A DNA stretch of 64,000 nt from Chitinivorax tropicus (lineage in GTDB: Bacteria > Pseudomonadota > Gammaproteobacteria > Burkholderiales > SCOH01): contig NZ_JACHHY010000001.1 of assembly GCF_014202905.1 (NCBI RefSeq), positions 1-64,000 on the forward strand, read 5' to 3'. Shown piece after piece: positions 7,625 to 18,900 of this stretch. How positions within the stretch are numbered: the first letter of the stretch is position 1; each line of letters begins with the position of its first letter. The notes under the pieces were generated by a model. The model was not told the DNA's origin, searched no databases, and saw only the letters and a program-made list of their open reading frames with translations. Made by a program: the position numbers and the translations under genes.

Positions 7625-8737
7625 TCAATACCAACGGAAGACGCGGGCGCCGGTCACAAAGGTACCGATGCCAATCAAGCTCAGAATCGCCGCCTGCTTG
7701 GCGATGTCGAGAACCCCTGCCCCTTCCACGAACACCATGCGCATGGCATCCACCAGGATGGTCAACGGCAGGACTTCGATGACCGATACCATCCAAGCCG
7801 GGAATTGTTTGTAGCTGAAGAAGATGCCTGAGAAGATCACCAGGAACAGGATGGTGACCTCCAGCAGGCCGCTTGCCGTTTGGGCTTTGAGCGCCCTGGA
7901 GGCCGCCAGGATGGCGATGCCCGCAAAACACAGATTGCCCGCGATCACCAGCAGCACGAAGGGCAGCATGCCCCCTTGTGCATGCACATCGAAGTAGCTT
8001 TGTGCAAAGAAGTAGATGACGAGGATCTCCGTAAAACTGAACACGAAACACGCCAGCACATGGGCGGCCAGAAAGTCATGACGGCTCATCGGGGTGATGC
8101 GCATCTGGCGGGTCACCTTGGTGGCGCGTTTCTCGATCAGCGTCCATCCGACCGCAACCAGGCAGGTTTCCATGATGGCCATCGCGATCAGCCCAGGCAC
8201 CAGGAAATCGACATAGCGCAGACCGGGGCTTTCCAGCACTGACATGTTCTTTTCAACCACCTTGGTCAGCCTGGTCGGGTCGTCCCCCAGAAAGAAATAG
8301 GTCAACATGGCGTCGTTGTTCTGCGGATCGAGGTAATAGATGCGCTTGCCGGACGACGCATCCAGCTCCACGAACATCTGCACATCGCCCCGTTTCAGGG
8401 CTTTGACGACCTCTTCACGGTTGTCATAGTAATGGAAGCGATACTTCACCTTGACCAGATGATCACGTTTGATCTCACCGCTGTTGACGATCGTGGACAG
8501 GCTATGTGGCGTGGACGCCATCTGCTCGGCCCATTGTTTGATGGAAGCCTTGGCTGGCTCACTTTGAGCGGGTAGGACGACGCCGATGGTGTGCTCTTTG
8601 ACCTCGTTGTCAGAGAACGACACGCCCAGCAGCCAGACCAGCAGCAACGGAAAGCCAAACGACCAGAACAGAATCTGCGGCTCGCGAATGTATTGGCGAA
8701 ACTGCGTCATCATCAGTTGGAACAGCGCGCTATTCAT
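7625..8737 (-). CDS. ABC-2 type exporter permease
   Basis: The 370-residue protein has one N-terminal membrane helix (about residues 20-42), a large extracytoplasmic domain (about 45-185) and five hydrophobic segments in the C-terminal half, the ABC2_membrane/YhgE-like layout of drug and polysaccharide exporters. ATG 8737 (MNSALFQ) is chosen because it overlaps the end of the ATPase gene by eight bases; the longer frame runs back inside that gene. With the ATPase it forms a transporter, and its place after the condensation gene suggests it exports the finished or prodrug antibiotic and gives self-resistance. Confidence 0.85.
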   Translation of the reverse strand: MNSALFQLMMTQFRQYIREPQILFWSFGFPLLLVWLLGVSFSDNEVKEHTIGVVLPAQSEPAKASIKQWAEQMASTPHSLSTIVNSGEIKRDHLVKVKYRFHYYDNREEVVKALKRGDVQMFVELDASSGKRIYYLDPQNNDAMLTYFFLGDDPTRLTKVVEKNMSVLESPGLRYVDFLVPGLIAMAIMETCLVAVGWTLIEKRATKVTRQMRITPMSRHDFLAAHVLACFVFSFTEILVIYFFAQSYFDVHAQGGMLPFVLLVIAGNLCFAGIAILAASRALKAQTASGLLEVTILFLVIFSGIFFSYKQFPAWMVSVIEVLPLTILVDAMRMVFVEGAGVLDIAKQAAILSLIGIGTFVTGARVFRWY

Positions 8738-9674
8738 GGAAACCTCTGCCAGCCAGGGATAGGAACAGATCGTCCAGCGTTTTCTTCCGGACGACGATTT
8801 CATCGATCTTGATCTTGTGATCACGCACGAACTCAGACAGGCGGAACAGGAAATCCGAGCCGTTATGCACCAGGATGCGGGCCTTGGCCGACACCTGGTC
8901 GTAGCTGTAGCTGATCACGTTGTCGTTCTGCCGCAGCTCGACGCAGGCCTGCTCATTCTGTACCCGATATTCGACGATCTCGCCTGGCTCATGGGTATGC
9001 AACAGCTCATCCAGCGTGCCCTGAGTCAGAATCCGGCCCTGATGCATGATGCAGATCCGGTCGCACAGGAATTCCGCCTCTTCCATGTAATGGGTGGTCA
9101 GGATCATCGTGGAGCGGGTTTCACGATTGAGCCGACGCAGGATCTCCCACGTACCACGGCGTACTTGTGGGTCCAGACCGGTGGTGGGCTCGTCCAGAAT
9201 CATGATCTCCGGCTCGTTGAGCATGGCAATCGCCAAGGCAAGCCGCTGCCGCTGCCCCCCGGACAAGCCTTCCACCAGCGCCTTCCGCTTGCCAGTCAGC
9301 TCGACCAGCTCCAAGACTTCATCGGACCGGCTGCGCGGGCGCTTGTAAAAACTGGCGAACAGATTGACTGTCTCATCCACCCGCAACTTACCGATGAACA
9401 ATGTCTCCTGCAGCACCCCAGACAGCCGCATCCGCAGGAAAGCCTCATCCCGGGCCCATTCCTTGCCCAGAATCCGGATCGAGCCGGCATCTGGCTGTTT
9501 CAGCCCTTCGATCATCTCCACCAGCGTCGTCTTGCCTGCCCCATTCGGGCCGAGCAAGGCAATGAATTCACCTCGATGGATGTCGAGCGATACATCGTTG
9601 ACCGCGGTCAAATCCTTGAAACGCTTGGTCACGCCTTTGAATTCGATCACTTTTTCATTTGCTGCCATCTTCAT
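8730..9674 (-). CDS. ABC transporter ATP-binding protein (drug exporter)
   Basis: The 314-residue ATPase has Walker A GPNGAGKT (residues 42-49), signature LSGGQRQR, Walker B IMILDEPTTGLDP and a switch His in LTTHYMEEAE, all intact. The C-terminal 80 residues are the extension typical of CcmA/DrrA-type drug and ABC-2 exporters. The ATG at 9674 overlaps the stop of the condensation gene as ATGA, so translation is coupled to the assembly line. It energises the adjacent permease to move the product across the inner membrane. Confidence 0.9.
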   Translation of the reverse strand: MKMAANEKVIEFKGVTKRFKDLTAVNDVSLDIHRGEFIALLGPNGAGKTTLVEMIEGLKQPDAGSIRILGKEWARDEAFLRMRLSGVLQETLFIGKLRVDETVNLFASFYKRPRSRSDEVLELVELTGKRKALVEGLSGGQRQRLALAIAMLNEPEIMILDEPTTGLDPQVRRGTWEILRRLNRETRSTMILTTHYMEEAEFLCDRICIMHQGRILTQGTLDELLHTHEPGEIVEYRVQNEQACVELRQNDNVISYSYDQVSAKARILVHNGSDFLFRLSEFVRDHKIKIDEIVVRKKTLDDLFLSLAGRGFHE

Positions 9675-11350
9675 GTGACTGACGTTCCCGTTAAGTTGAG
9701 TGGTAACAGCGGCTGATCGGCCACCCGCTGCAGGATGTGTTCCATGGCCTGCATCAGACGATTCAACCCCTGCTCATGCAGGTTGGTACAACAGATACGG
9801 ATGCTGGGTTTGCCCTGGCCGGTGTCAACGATATAAAGGTTGATGGTTTCATCCTCCCAACTGCTGTCCAGGCTTTCACTCAGCGCGAACTGACGCGGGT
9901 CGTTGAGCTGCCAGGCACGTAGCTGGCTGCATGCCGGCGCTTTATCACGCTTGTAGACACCCTGCAGGATATTGATATTGATCACCGGATCTGGAATGCC
10001 GCCCCGCTCCGCCCGTGGTGGTTGCTTGCGCAGGCGATTGCGCCAGCCTGCCTCGGGCGGGAAGGCCTCCATGAACAGGTAATCCGCCAGATAGCGTGGG
10101 TACAACTGCCCTCGTCGGAACAATTTGGCAAACAGCCAGCTGCCGGCGTGTATCAGCCGGACATAGGCACGGGGGCTGCGGTGCCAGCGCTGCTCGGCCA
10201 ACAGCCCGACTGGGACGCTCCAGGGGCAATCCTTGTGCTCATAGGCAGCCAGGATGTGGCTACGCACCGCTTGCAGCAGATCGACAAAGGTCTGCCCTGG
10301 GTGGAATGTCACCGGCACCGGCATGACCCGCAACAGGGGGGCCATCAGGTCTTCCGAGCCAGCCTGGTCGCGGCTTTCCAGCACCGAGTTGACCGTGAAC
10401 TGTCGTGCACCGGTCAAATGTTGGATCACGCAGGTCAAGGCAGCGATCAGCGCCATCTGGTGGGTTGCCTTGTGGTGCTTGGCCAGCTGCTGCAACTGCT
10501 GATAGCTCTCGCCGGGAAAGGTCACATAGCGGCTGTGATGCTGGATGCGGCCAGTCTCGCGCATCGACTCTGGAAACCGGGCGTAGGGATGCTTGGCCAG
10601 CACCCGTTGCCAGAAGGCACTGGCGGCCCGCCCATTGGCCTGATAGCGCTGACGCTCCTGGCGGGCGAAATCAGCAATCTGCAGGGTCTGCTCCCGACCT
10701 GGCAAGCGTTCGCCGCGCGCCAGGCGATCATAGACATCCATCATTTGCTGCTGGAACAGGTGGATGGCCGCTCCATCCGCCACGATATGGGGAAAGCACA
10801 GCAACAGCAGGTGTTGCTGTGGCCCCAGCCGCACCAATCTGGCACGCATCAGCGGGGGTTTGGCCAGATCGAAGGGGGCCCCCAGCAGTTGATGGGAGAG
10901 CTGCGATACCGCGACAGATTGTTCCCGCTCACTTTTCCCGGCCAGATCCTGAAAAGGCAGATCGATGGCTTGCCAAGCGATGAAGCGCTGTACTGGATTC
11001 CAGTCCGACATGCTCGCCCGCAATGCATCATGCCGCTGCAGCTGGTGATTCAGCGCCTTCTCCAGCCTGCCGACATCCAGCTCACCTTCCAGCATCAGGC
11101 GAAGCAGGTTGTTGGCTGTCTCACCCAGCGCCATGTACACAAACCAGAAGCACAGCTGCGCATAACCCAAGGGATAAGCCTGCCCCGGCACGATGGCCTG
11201 GGGCTCAGGCTGCTGCTCGTGCGTGGGCGGATGATTGGGCTTGGTGGGCGCGGCGGGGCGGGTTGGTTGCTCCCGCTCGCGGTAGAACGGCAGCTCATCG
11301 AGATTCAGCTCGGTCAATGGGCTGGCATGGGTCTGGATCGCCGCCATCAT
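9671..11350 (-). CDS. Stand-alone NRPS condensation-domain protein
   Basis: The 559-residue protein is a single condensation domain (about residues 60-500) with a proline-rich N-terminal tail. Near residue 188 the active site reads PHIVADG: the first His of HHxxxDG is replaced by Pro, but the catalytic second His, Asp and Gly remain. Free condensation proteins of this kind form amides between a carrier-bound acyl chain and a soluble amine. The upstream PKS ends in an ACP with no thioesterase, so this enzyme is the likely release step that joins the peptide-polyketide to the polyamine. In zeamine and fabclavine clusters a free C domain occupies the same place. It overlaps its neighbours on both sides by ATGA. 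Confidence 0.85.
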   Translation of the reverse strand: MMAAIQTHASPLTELNLDELPFYREREQPTRPAAPTKPNHPPTHEQQPEPQAIVPGQAYPLGYAQLCFWFVYMALGETANNLLRLMLEGELDVGRLEKALNHQLQRHDALRASMSDWNPVQRFIAWQAIDLPFQDLAGKSEREQSVAVSQLSHQLLGAPFDLAKPPLMRARLVRLGPQQHLLLLCFPHIVADGAAIHLFQQQMMDVYDRLARGERLPGREQTLQIADFARQERQRYQANGRAASAFWQRVLAKHPYARFPESMRETGRIQHHSRYVTFPGESYQQLQQLAKHHKATHQMALIAALTCVIQHLTGARQFTVNSVLESRDQAGSEDLMAPLLRVMPVPVTFHPGQTFVDLLQAVRSHILAAYEHKDCPWSVPVGLLAEQRWHRSPRAYVRLIHAGSWLFAKLFRRGQLYPRYLADYLFMEAFPPEAGWRNRLRKQPPRAERGGIPDPVININILQGVYKRDKAPACSQLRAWQLNDPRQFALSESLDSSWEDETINLYIVDTGQGKPSIRICCTNLHEQGLNRLMQAMEHILQRVADQPLLPLNLTGTSVT

Positions 11351-14300
11351 GCTTCCTCCAGCGCTGGCAGGGGTTGCTGTTGCTGATTGGCCTGCGCCAC
11401 CACGCTTTCTGCCAGCTGCGCGATGGTCGATTGGTCATAGATCACGCCGGTGGGCAGCGCGATCTTCAATTTGCGCTTGATCTCGGTGATGATCTGCACT
11501 GCCATCAATGAGTGGCCATTCAGCTCGAAGAAGTCATCATGCACACCCAAGGGCGCCACCCCCATCTTGTCCTGCCAGATATCGCGGATGCAGGCCTCGA
11601 CACCGTTGCGAGGGGCGACAAAGGGCACCGACAATTCAGGGCGTGGGAAAAAGCTGCCTAAACCACCTGCTTCCGTGTTGGTTTCAGGTGACTCGGCCAC
11701 CGTTTCGGTTGCCTCGGCTTCTGGTGTGATCGGTAGCGGCAGGCCACGGGTGCTGGTGTAGGCGTGATGCAGTGAGCTGGCCAGCAACCGTTCCAACGCT
11801 TCGATGCCTTCCTGTGGCAGGATGCCGTGGCGGATGGCATCCAGCTGATCCGCGCCCAGGCTGTTGACGGCCATGCCAACTTCGCGCCATGAGTCCCACC
11901 CGATGGCCAGGTAGCGAGTACCCGGTCGGCGCAGGCTGGCTGCGGTGGCGAATGCATCCTGAAAGGCGTTGGCGGCGCAATAGCCCACCTGCCCGACCGG
12001 TGCGATATGCGAGGCCAAGGAGGAACACAGCACGAAGCAGTCCAACCCTTGCTCCGGCAACAAAGCATCGAGCACCAGGGTGCCTTTTACCTTGGGTGCC
12101 AACACGGCGGCGGTTTCACTGCTGGTGCGCCGTTGGATCAAGGCACCATCCGCCACCCCTGCCGCGTGGATCACCCCTTGCACGCGCCCCAGCTGTTGTT
12201 GGGCATCTGCCAGGCCTTGCTTCATTGCCACTTCATCAGCGATGTCAGCCGCAATCACATGCACCCGCGCCCCGAGCGCATTCAATTGCTGCAAGAAGCG
12301 GATGCGCTGTGATTTCTCGTTGGTTTCGGCGTGGCTCGCCAGCCAGTTGGCCCATTCGGCCTCGGCGGGTAATTCGTGGCGGGCCGTCAGGATCAAGCGA
12401 GCCTGATATTGTTTGGCCAGGTGCAGCGCGACAGTCGCACCAATGCCACCGAACCCGCCGGTGATCAGATAGACCCCGCCCTGACGAAAGATCGATGTCG
12501 CCGGTGAGATGGGTAGCGGTACTGGCACCATACGTTGCACGAAGCGCTGCCGCCCGCGCAGCGCGACCTCCGGCTCGTCCTGGCTGAGTAATTCGGCCAG
12601 CAGCGCGCTGGTATCGAAGGCCGCCGTGCCACCCAGCAGGCGCTTGGGTGGCAGGTTCAGGTCGATCAGCCGACAGCGGATCTGCTCATATTCCTTGCTC
12701 ATCACCCGGCATGGGCCAAGCAACAGTGCCTTGGTCGGATCCAGGTGGTCACTGCCAGTGACATCGAACAACTGAGTCACCAGGCAGTTCAGGTTGACCG
12801 CTTGCCCCGGTGCGCTAACCGACAGTTGACGAGCCAACTGCAGCAAGGTGTCGAGCCCTTGCTGACTTGGCAGCAGGCTGCTGCGGGCGGGCATCAGCCC
12901 CCAGCCGAATACGATATGCTCTGGTATGCCACCCTGCTTGCCCAGGTGGTCGAACAACAGTCCGATCTCTCCGGCCTGTGTCTGCGATACGCCGATATGG
13001 AAGGCATCGTACACGACGAACGATTTTGCGCTGCTGACCAGCCAGCAGCGTGCACCAGTCTTACGCAACGCACGTGCCAGCGCCACCACCACGCCCTGCT
13101 CATCATCGAACAACAGCCAACGGCTATCCTGCACTGGAAAAGCGGGCGCGGGCCGTGCTGCTTGTTGCCAGACCGGCTGGTAGAACCAGTCGGCCAGAGG
13201 TAGGCGTTCTGGTCGATGCTCGACAGCGGCAGACGCAGTAGTGGGAACCGGGTCGATCCAATACCGCTGGCGTTGGAAGGCATAGCTAGGCAAGGCCAGC
13301 TTGCGGCGCTGTTGGGCGGCATAGAACCCGGCCCAGTCGATGCGTACCCCGAGCATCCACAGCTGGGCCAATGACTCCAGCAGAACATGGTCATCCGCCT
13401 GTTTGCGCTTGATGTCACGCACAGTCGAAACCACCCTGCTCCGCTCCGCTGCGGGCAGCTGCATCTCCACCAAACCCGCCAGGGTCCTGCCGGGGCCGAC
13501 TTCCAACAAGATGCTATGGGTGTCTGCCAGCAGGCGGCTGACGCCTTCGCTGAAGCGGACAGCAGACCGGAGCTGGGTCAGCCAATAGCTGACCGACGTG
13601 GCAGCCTCGTCGGTGATCCAATCACCGCTGACATCCGAAATGAAAGGCCATTGCGGCGGATTCAGCGTCACCTCGTCAAAAGCGCGGGCAAAGGTCGGCA
13701 GGCAGGCATCCATCATGGCTGAGTGGAATGCATGCGAGGTGTGCAGCTTGCGCACATGGACATCCGACTGCTTGAGGCTGTGTTCGATCGATTCGATCAG
13801 GCTGCTTTCGCCGGACACCACAACCAGCTCTGGCGCATTGACGGCAGCAACCGCCACGCCGGGTAGCAGAAATGGTTGGATGTCGGCTTCGGACAAATCC
13901 ACCGCGATCATGCTGCCGGCTGGCATGTCGTCCATGGCGGCGGCGCGGGCGGCAACCAGCTTCAGTGCGTCGGGCAGGCTGAATACCCCTGCGAGGCAGG
14001 CAGCGACATATTCACCGATGCTGTGACCAATGGCCGCACGTGGCTCGATGCCCCAGCTCATCAGCAGCTTGGCCAGCGCGAATTCAGAGACGAACAAGGC
14101 GGGCTGAGTGAAGCGGGTGCGGTATAACAGGCTGGGCTCGTCGGTTTGTGCCTCATCGAACATCAGCTCGCGGATATCGCGACCCAGCCAGGTCTGCAAC
14201 AGGGTGGCGCAGGTATCGACTACCTCACGAAAGACGGTTTCGGTTGCATACAGATCACGCATCATGCCTGGGTACTGCGTGCCCTGGCCGCTGAACATGA

Positions 14301-15882
14301 ATACCACACCTCGATCAGCCTGTTTACTATGGAGCATCGGCACATTGCCGCTCAGACGTTGTACGGCGTCGGCCACGCTGTCGCATACCACGCTGCTGCG
14401 GTGTTCCAGCCCGGTTCGGCCACGATGCAAGGTGTAGGCTACGTCGGCCAGCTCGGCATCGGGGTGATCTGCCAGCCATTGTTGCAACTGGGTAACATTG
14501 GCCTGCAGCGCGGCCTTGGACTTGCCCGAAACACTGATCACCTGCAGTCGGCGCCCAGGGCCGCTGGGCACTTGGTGGTCGGTGGATTCGAGAATCGCAT
14601 GGGCATTGGTGCCGCCAATGCCGAATGCGCTCACCCCGGCGCGGCGGGTCATCTGTTGCCAGTGTTGGCGACGGGTGGCGACATAGAATGGCGATGAGTC
14701 GAAGTCGATCTCTGGGTTCGGCTGCTCGAAATTCACTGCCGGGGGGATCACCGCGTGATGCAGCATCTGCGTAGCCTTGATCACCCCAGCGATGCCGGCT
14801 GCGACATCGGCATGGCCGATATTGGCCTTGACCGAGCCAATGGCGCAGTACCCGACGCGATCGGTCGATTCCCGATAGGCGCGGGATAGTGCGGTGACCT
14901 CGATCGGATCGCCCAGATGGGTGCCGGTGCCATGTGCTTCGATATAGCCGATTGATGCCGGGGACACGTCCGCCGCAATCAACGCCCGACGGATCACCTC
15001 CACCTGCCCCTCGACCGAGGGTGCGGTAAAGCCGACTTTCTGTGCGCCATCGTTGTTGATGGCAGTGCCTTTGATCACGGCATAGATGGTGTCGCCATCC
15101 TGCAGCGCATCGGCCAGCCGTTTCAACACCACCACCCCGACCCCGTTGCTGGAAATGGTGCCGCTGGCTTTGGCGTCAAAACTGCGGCAATGACCGTCCT
15201 GCGACAAGATGCCGCCTTGTGCATATGGGTAGCCGCTCTTGTGCGGTACGCTGACACGTGCGCCACCGGCCAATGCCACATCGCAATCCCCAGCCAGTAA
15301 GGCTTGGCAGGCGTAGTGCAGCAATACCAATGTGGTGGAGCAGGCCGTGCCCATCACCACACTGGGGCCGGTCAGATTCAGCTTGTACGATACCCGGGTG
15401 CCCAGCAGATCATGGTTGTTCTCATACATCAGATCTTGCAGCGACACCTGGCGCAACAAGGCCGGGTTGTTGACCAGGTGCTCAACCAGATAACTGCTGC
15501 CCGATGAGCCGGCAAACAGGCCAATCTGCCCCTTGAACTGGTCGGGGGCGCAGCCTGCATGCTCCAAAGCCTGCCATACGGTCTCCAGCAGCAGCCGATG
15601 CTGGGGGTCCATCAGCTGCGCCTCTTTGGCGGAATAGCCGAACAGGCCGGCATCGAAATACTCGATGTCCTCCAGAAACGCGCCGGCGTTCACATAGTCC
15701 GGGTCAGCCAGCCGCGCGGCACTGATGCCGGCGGTGGCCAGCTCGTCGGCTGTCAGTGGCCGAACCGATTCCAGTCCCGCTTCGATATTGCGCCAATACT
15801 CCTCCACCGACTGCGCACCTGGGAAGCGCCCGGCCATGCCGATGATGGCGACTTCAAAACCGTTCAGTTGTTGCGTATCCAT
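11347..15882 (-). CDS. Type I PKS, one module: KS-AT-KR-ACP
   Basis: In order: KS (about 8-430) with Cys177 in GTACSTT and both His motifs (EAHGTGT, NIGHAD); AT (about 530-830) with the nucleophile in GHSIGE near residue 621 and HAFHS, which points to malonyl-CoA; KR (structural half about 900-1120, catalytic half 1125-1330) with nucleotide site GGFGGIGA and Ser/Tyr of the active site (SSLAS, GYCAAN); and ACP with Ser near 1457 in NGHSLMA. No DH, ER or thioesterase is present. The module should add one malonyl unit to the peptide and reduce it to a beta-hydroxyacyl chain. The gene follows NRPS 2 by 21 bases and overlaps the condensation gene by four. Confidence 0.92.
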   Translation of the reverse strand: MDTQQLNGFEVAIIGMAGRFPGAQSVEEYWRNIEAGLESVRPLTADELATAGISAARLADPDYVNAGAFLEDIEYFDAGLFGYSAKEAQLMDPQHRLLLETVWQALEHAGCAPDQFKGQIGLFAGSSGSSYLVEHLVNNPALLRQVSLQDLMYENNHDLLGTRVSYKLNLTGPSVVMGTACSTTLVLLHYACQALLAGDCDVALAGGARVSVPHKSGYPYAQGGILSQDGHCRSFDAKASGTISSNGVGVVVLKRLADALQDGDTIYAVIKGTAINNDGAQKVGFTAPSVEGQVEVIRRALIAADVSPASIGYIEAHGTGTHLGDPIEVTALSRAYRESTDRVGYCAIGSVKANIGHADVAAGIAGVIKATQMLHHAVIPPAVNFEQPNPEIDFDSSPFYVATRRQHWQQMTRRAGVSAFGIGGTNAHAILESTDHQVPSGPGRRLQVISVSGKSKAALQANVTQLQQWLADHPDAELADVAYTLHRGRTGLEHRSSVVCDSVADAVQRLSGNVPMLHSKQADRGVVFMFSGQGTQYPGMMRDLYATETVFREVVDTCATLLQTWLGRDIRELMFDEAQTDEPSLLYRTRFTQPALFVSEFALAKLLMSWGIEPRAAIGHSIGEYVAACLAGVFSLPDALKLVAARAAAMDDMPAGSMIAVDLSEADIQPFLLPGVAVAAVNAPELVVVSGESSLIESIEHSLKQSDVHVRKLHTSHAFHSAMMDACLPTFARAFDEVTLNPPQWPFISDVSGDWITDEAATSVSYWLTQLRSAVRFSEGVSRLLADTHSILLEVGPGRTLAGLVEMQLPAAERSRVVSTVRDIKRKQADDHVLLESLAQLWMLGVRIDWAGFYAAQQRRKLALPSYAFQRQRYWIDPVPTTASAAVEHRPERLPLADWFYQPVWQQAARPAPAFPVQDSRWLLFDDEQGVVVALARALRKTGARCWLVSSAKSFVVYDAFHIGVSQTQAGEIGLLFDHLGKQGGIPEHIVFGWGLMPARSSLLPSQQGLDTLLQLARQLSVSAPGQAVNLNCLVTQLFDVTGSDHLDPTKALLLGPCRVMSKEYEQIRCRLIDLNLPPKRLLGGTAAFDTSALLAELLSQDEPEVALRGRQRFVQRMVPVPLPISPATSIFRQGGVYLITGGFGGIGATVALHLAKQYQARLILTARHELPAEAEWANWLASHAETNEKSQRIRFLQQLNALGARVHVIAADIADEVAMKQGLADAQQQLGRVQGVIHAAGVADGALIQRRTSSETAAVLAPKVKGTLVLDALLPEQGLDCFVLCSSLASHIAPVGQVGYCAANAFQDAFATAASLRRPGTRYLAIGWDSWREVGMAVNSLGADQLDAIRHGILPQEGIEALERLLASSLHHAYTSTRGLPLPITPEAEATETVAESPETNTEAGGLGSFFPRPELSVPFVAPRNGVEACIRDIWQDKMGVAPLGVHDDFFELNGHSLMAVQIITEIKRKLKIALPTGVIYDQSTIAQLAESVVAQANQQQQPLPALEEA

Positions 15883-15903
15883 CTCACCTAAACTCCCCTG
15901 TTT

Positions 15904-18900
15904 TCATGCGTTCTGTTTCTGTTTTTGCAGCTCGGCCAGACGCTGGCGCCCTGCCGCCATCTTCTGGGCAGTGGCAGCAGCCTGCGCACCGCTCTGGCGC
16001 GGGCCTTGTTCCAGATGACTGGCCAGCGCGTGGATCGTCGGGTAGTTCAGCAGATCGACGATGGATAGATCCTCATAGCCTTTGGCGCGTAACTGTTGAT
16101 GGACGCGAGCCAACAGCAGCGAATGTCCCCCCAGATCGAAGAAGTTCTCATCAATGCCAGGCTGATCGATTTCCAGCACCTGCGCCCACACCCCCTGGAT
16201 GTCACGCTCCCGCTGGTTGCCAGGGCTACGCAGGGCGGCTGGTTCGGTGGCCTGTTGTGGTGCAGGCAGCGCCTTCAGATCCACCTTGCCGTTACGTTTC
16301 AGTGGCAATTGGGGCAGGAAAATCAAATGATTGGGCACCATGTATTTCGGCAGCCATTGCGCCGCAAAGGTCTTGAGCGTGATGGGGTCTTGCGCCAAGC
16401 CAGGCTCTGCCACCACATAGGCCGCGATGCGCTTGCCCGAGGGCTCCTCCACGATACGTACTACCGCTTGCTTGACCTGCGGGTGCTGCCGGAGGGCATG
16501 CTCGATCTCACCTGGCTCGATGCGGAAACCACGGATCTTCACCTGGCCATCCAAGCGCCCGAGGTAGATCAGGTTGCCATCTGGCAGGAAGGCAGCACGA
16601 TCACCTGTGCGATACAGCCGTGCACCTGCATCACCGTGGAATGGGTCCGCGATGAAGCGTTCTGCGTTCAGCGCCTCGCGATTCAGATAGCCCCGCGCCA
16701 CGCCTGCACCGCCGGTATACAGCTCGCCTGGCGTGCCGATTGGCGCCAGATTCTGGAATCGATCCAGCACATAGACCTGAGTGGCTTTGATCGGGCGGCC
16801 AAGCGGGACACTGTCGGGCTGGTCGAGTCGGTTGACATCCAGCTCATGCAAGGTGGTGAAAGTGGTGTTCTCCGTCGGGCCGTAGCCGTTGAACAGCCGC
16901 AGCCGGGGCAGCGCTGCCAACAATTTGCGGGCATGGCTGAGCGACATGGCTTCGCCGCCCGTGAACACCTGTTGCACCGGTGCCAGCAACGAGGGTCTTT
17001 CATCCACGACAGTGTTGAACAACGAGGTGGTCAGGAACAGGGTCTGGATCTGATGTTGCGCAATGATCGACTCCAGCACCGGGATGCTGGGCAGGCTGGC
17101 GGGATACAACACCAGCGTGCCACCATTGAGCAGCGCGCCCCAGATTTCGAATGTCGCTGCATCGAAGGCAATCGATGACAGTTGCAATATCCGGCCATGC
17201 TGGGCCAAGTCGATATCACCAGGGCGGCATACCAGTCGGATGATCCCCTGCTGAGGAATCACTGCGCCTTTGGGCACGCCAGTCGAGCCAGAGGTGTACA
17301 TGATGTAAGCCGCAGTGTTGGCTTGGTCATCGCAGGGTAGATCCAGCGTCGGATATTGGTTGACCAAGGTGCTGATCCGATCCAGCACCAACAACTGGGC
17401 AGGTACCCCGCCAAGGCGTGTCAACCCGCGCTCCTCGGTCAGCATCAGCTTGCAGCCAGTGTCCGCCAGGATATTGTCGATGCGCTCGCGCGGATCATCC
17501 AGATCGATTGGCACATAGATCGCCTGGGCCTTGATCAAGGCCAGCATCGCCACCACCAGCATGCTCGACCGGCCCAGATGGATCGCCACTGGCTCACCGG
17601 GCTGCAGCCCTTGCCCAACCAGATAATGGGCGAGTTGATTGGCGCGGGCATTCAGTGCCTGGTAGCTCAGCTGGCTGTCGCCATCGATCAGGGCGACCTG
17701 ATCGGGCTTGGCAGCCACCTGCGCGGCAAAGGCATCAGCCAATGTCTGCTTGGCCATGGTGGATGATGAAGCAGCGCCAGCCAGCACGCCCAACAGCTGC
17801 TGCCGCATCGGTACTGGCAGGAAATCCTGCTGATGGTGCAGTGCGCTGGGCTCGTTGGCCATTGCGGCAAAGACCTGCTGGTAGAAATGCGCCAGCAGAT
17901 CGACCTGCTCGCGGGCAAGCTGGTGTTCGTCGAAGTCGATCTGGATCGATATCTGATGGCGAGTCAGCTTGGAGGACAAGGTCAGATGCTGGAAATGTAC
18001 ATTCAGCGGGAAATTGGTGCCTTCGTTCACCTCACCAGTGTCCAAGGTATCCACCACCTCGAACCCCAGCTTGCTATCCAGCTGGTCATAGACATGGAAA
18101 TCCATGTAGTTGAACAGGACATCCGGCAACAGTGGCGTCTTGCCGAACTGGCGCTGGATCTCGGCCAGCGGGTAGCGCCGATAGGGCATGGCGGCGCACT
18201 CCTTGGCAAATACGCCTTTTACCAGCGCCTGCCAGCTGCTCTCCTCCAGTGCATAGCGGAAGGGCAAGGTATTCAGGAACAGCCCATACAGCTGGTCGCC
18301 CCCGACCTCTTCCGGGCGGCCATTGGTGGGGATGCCAGTCAGGATGTCGGTTTCGCCGCTGATCAGGCTCATCACCTTGATATGCCCTGCCAGCAATACA
18401 CTCTTCATCGGCACAGAGGCCGCATGCATCAAGCGCTGCAGGCCAGCATAGACCGACTCCGGCAGGCTCAGCCGGATCGCCTTCAGGCTGGGGTCATGTG
18501 AATGCTGCTGGTAGCCCGGCAGGCGGGGCAGACGCAGCACGGTGCAGTCATCCAGCCAGTCAGACCAGAACTGCTGGTGCGCCGGGTCGGCAACTGCCGC
18601 CAGTTCCTTTTCGATGAAGTCACGGTAGCTGACCTGCAGAGGAGGCGGCTCGACAAAGGTGCTGTCGCCAGTCAGGCCCGCATAGCGGTTGAACACCTCG
18701 ACGATCATGGTGTGATAGCTCCAGCCATCATAGATCGGGTGGCATTCCGTCATGGTGAACTGCAAGCTGCGATCACTGCGCAGCTGGATGAAAAAGCGCA
18801 GTAGCGTGGGTTTGGCAAAATCGAAGGGGGTGTGCTTTTCCTGCTCCAGCAGCGCTTTGATCTGCTCGATCTGCTCTGCCTCGCTGAAATGTCGCAAGTC

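Noticed and set aside
10022-11386. Long open frame on the plus strand opposite the condensation gene
   Set aside because: It is a mirror of strong codon bias in the GC-rich minus-strand gene, which has clear motifs and coupled overlaps. The plus-strand translation shows no domain.
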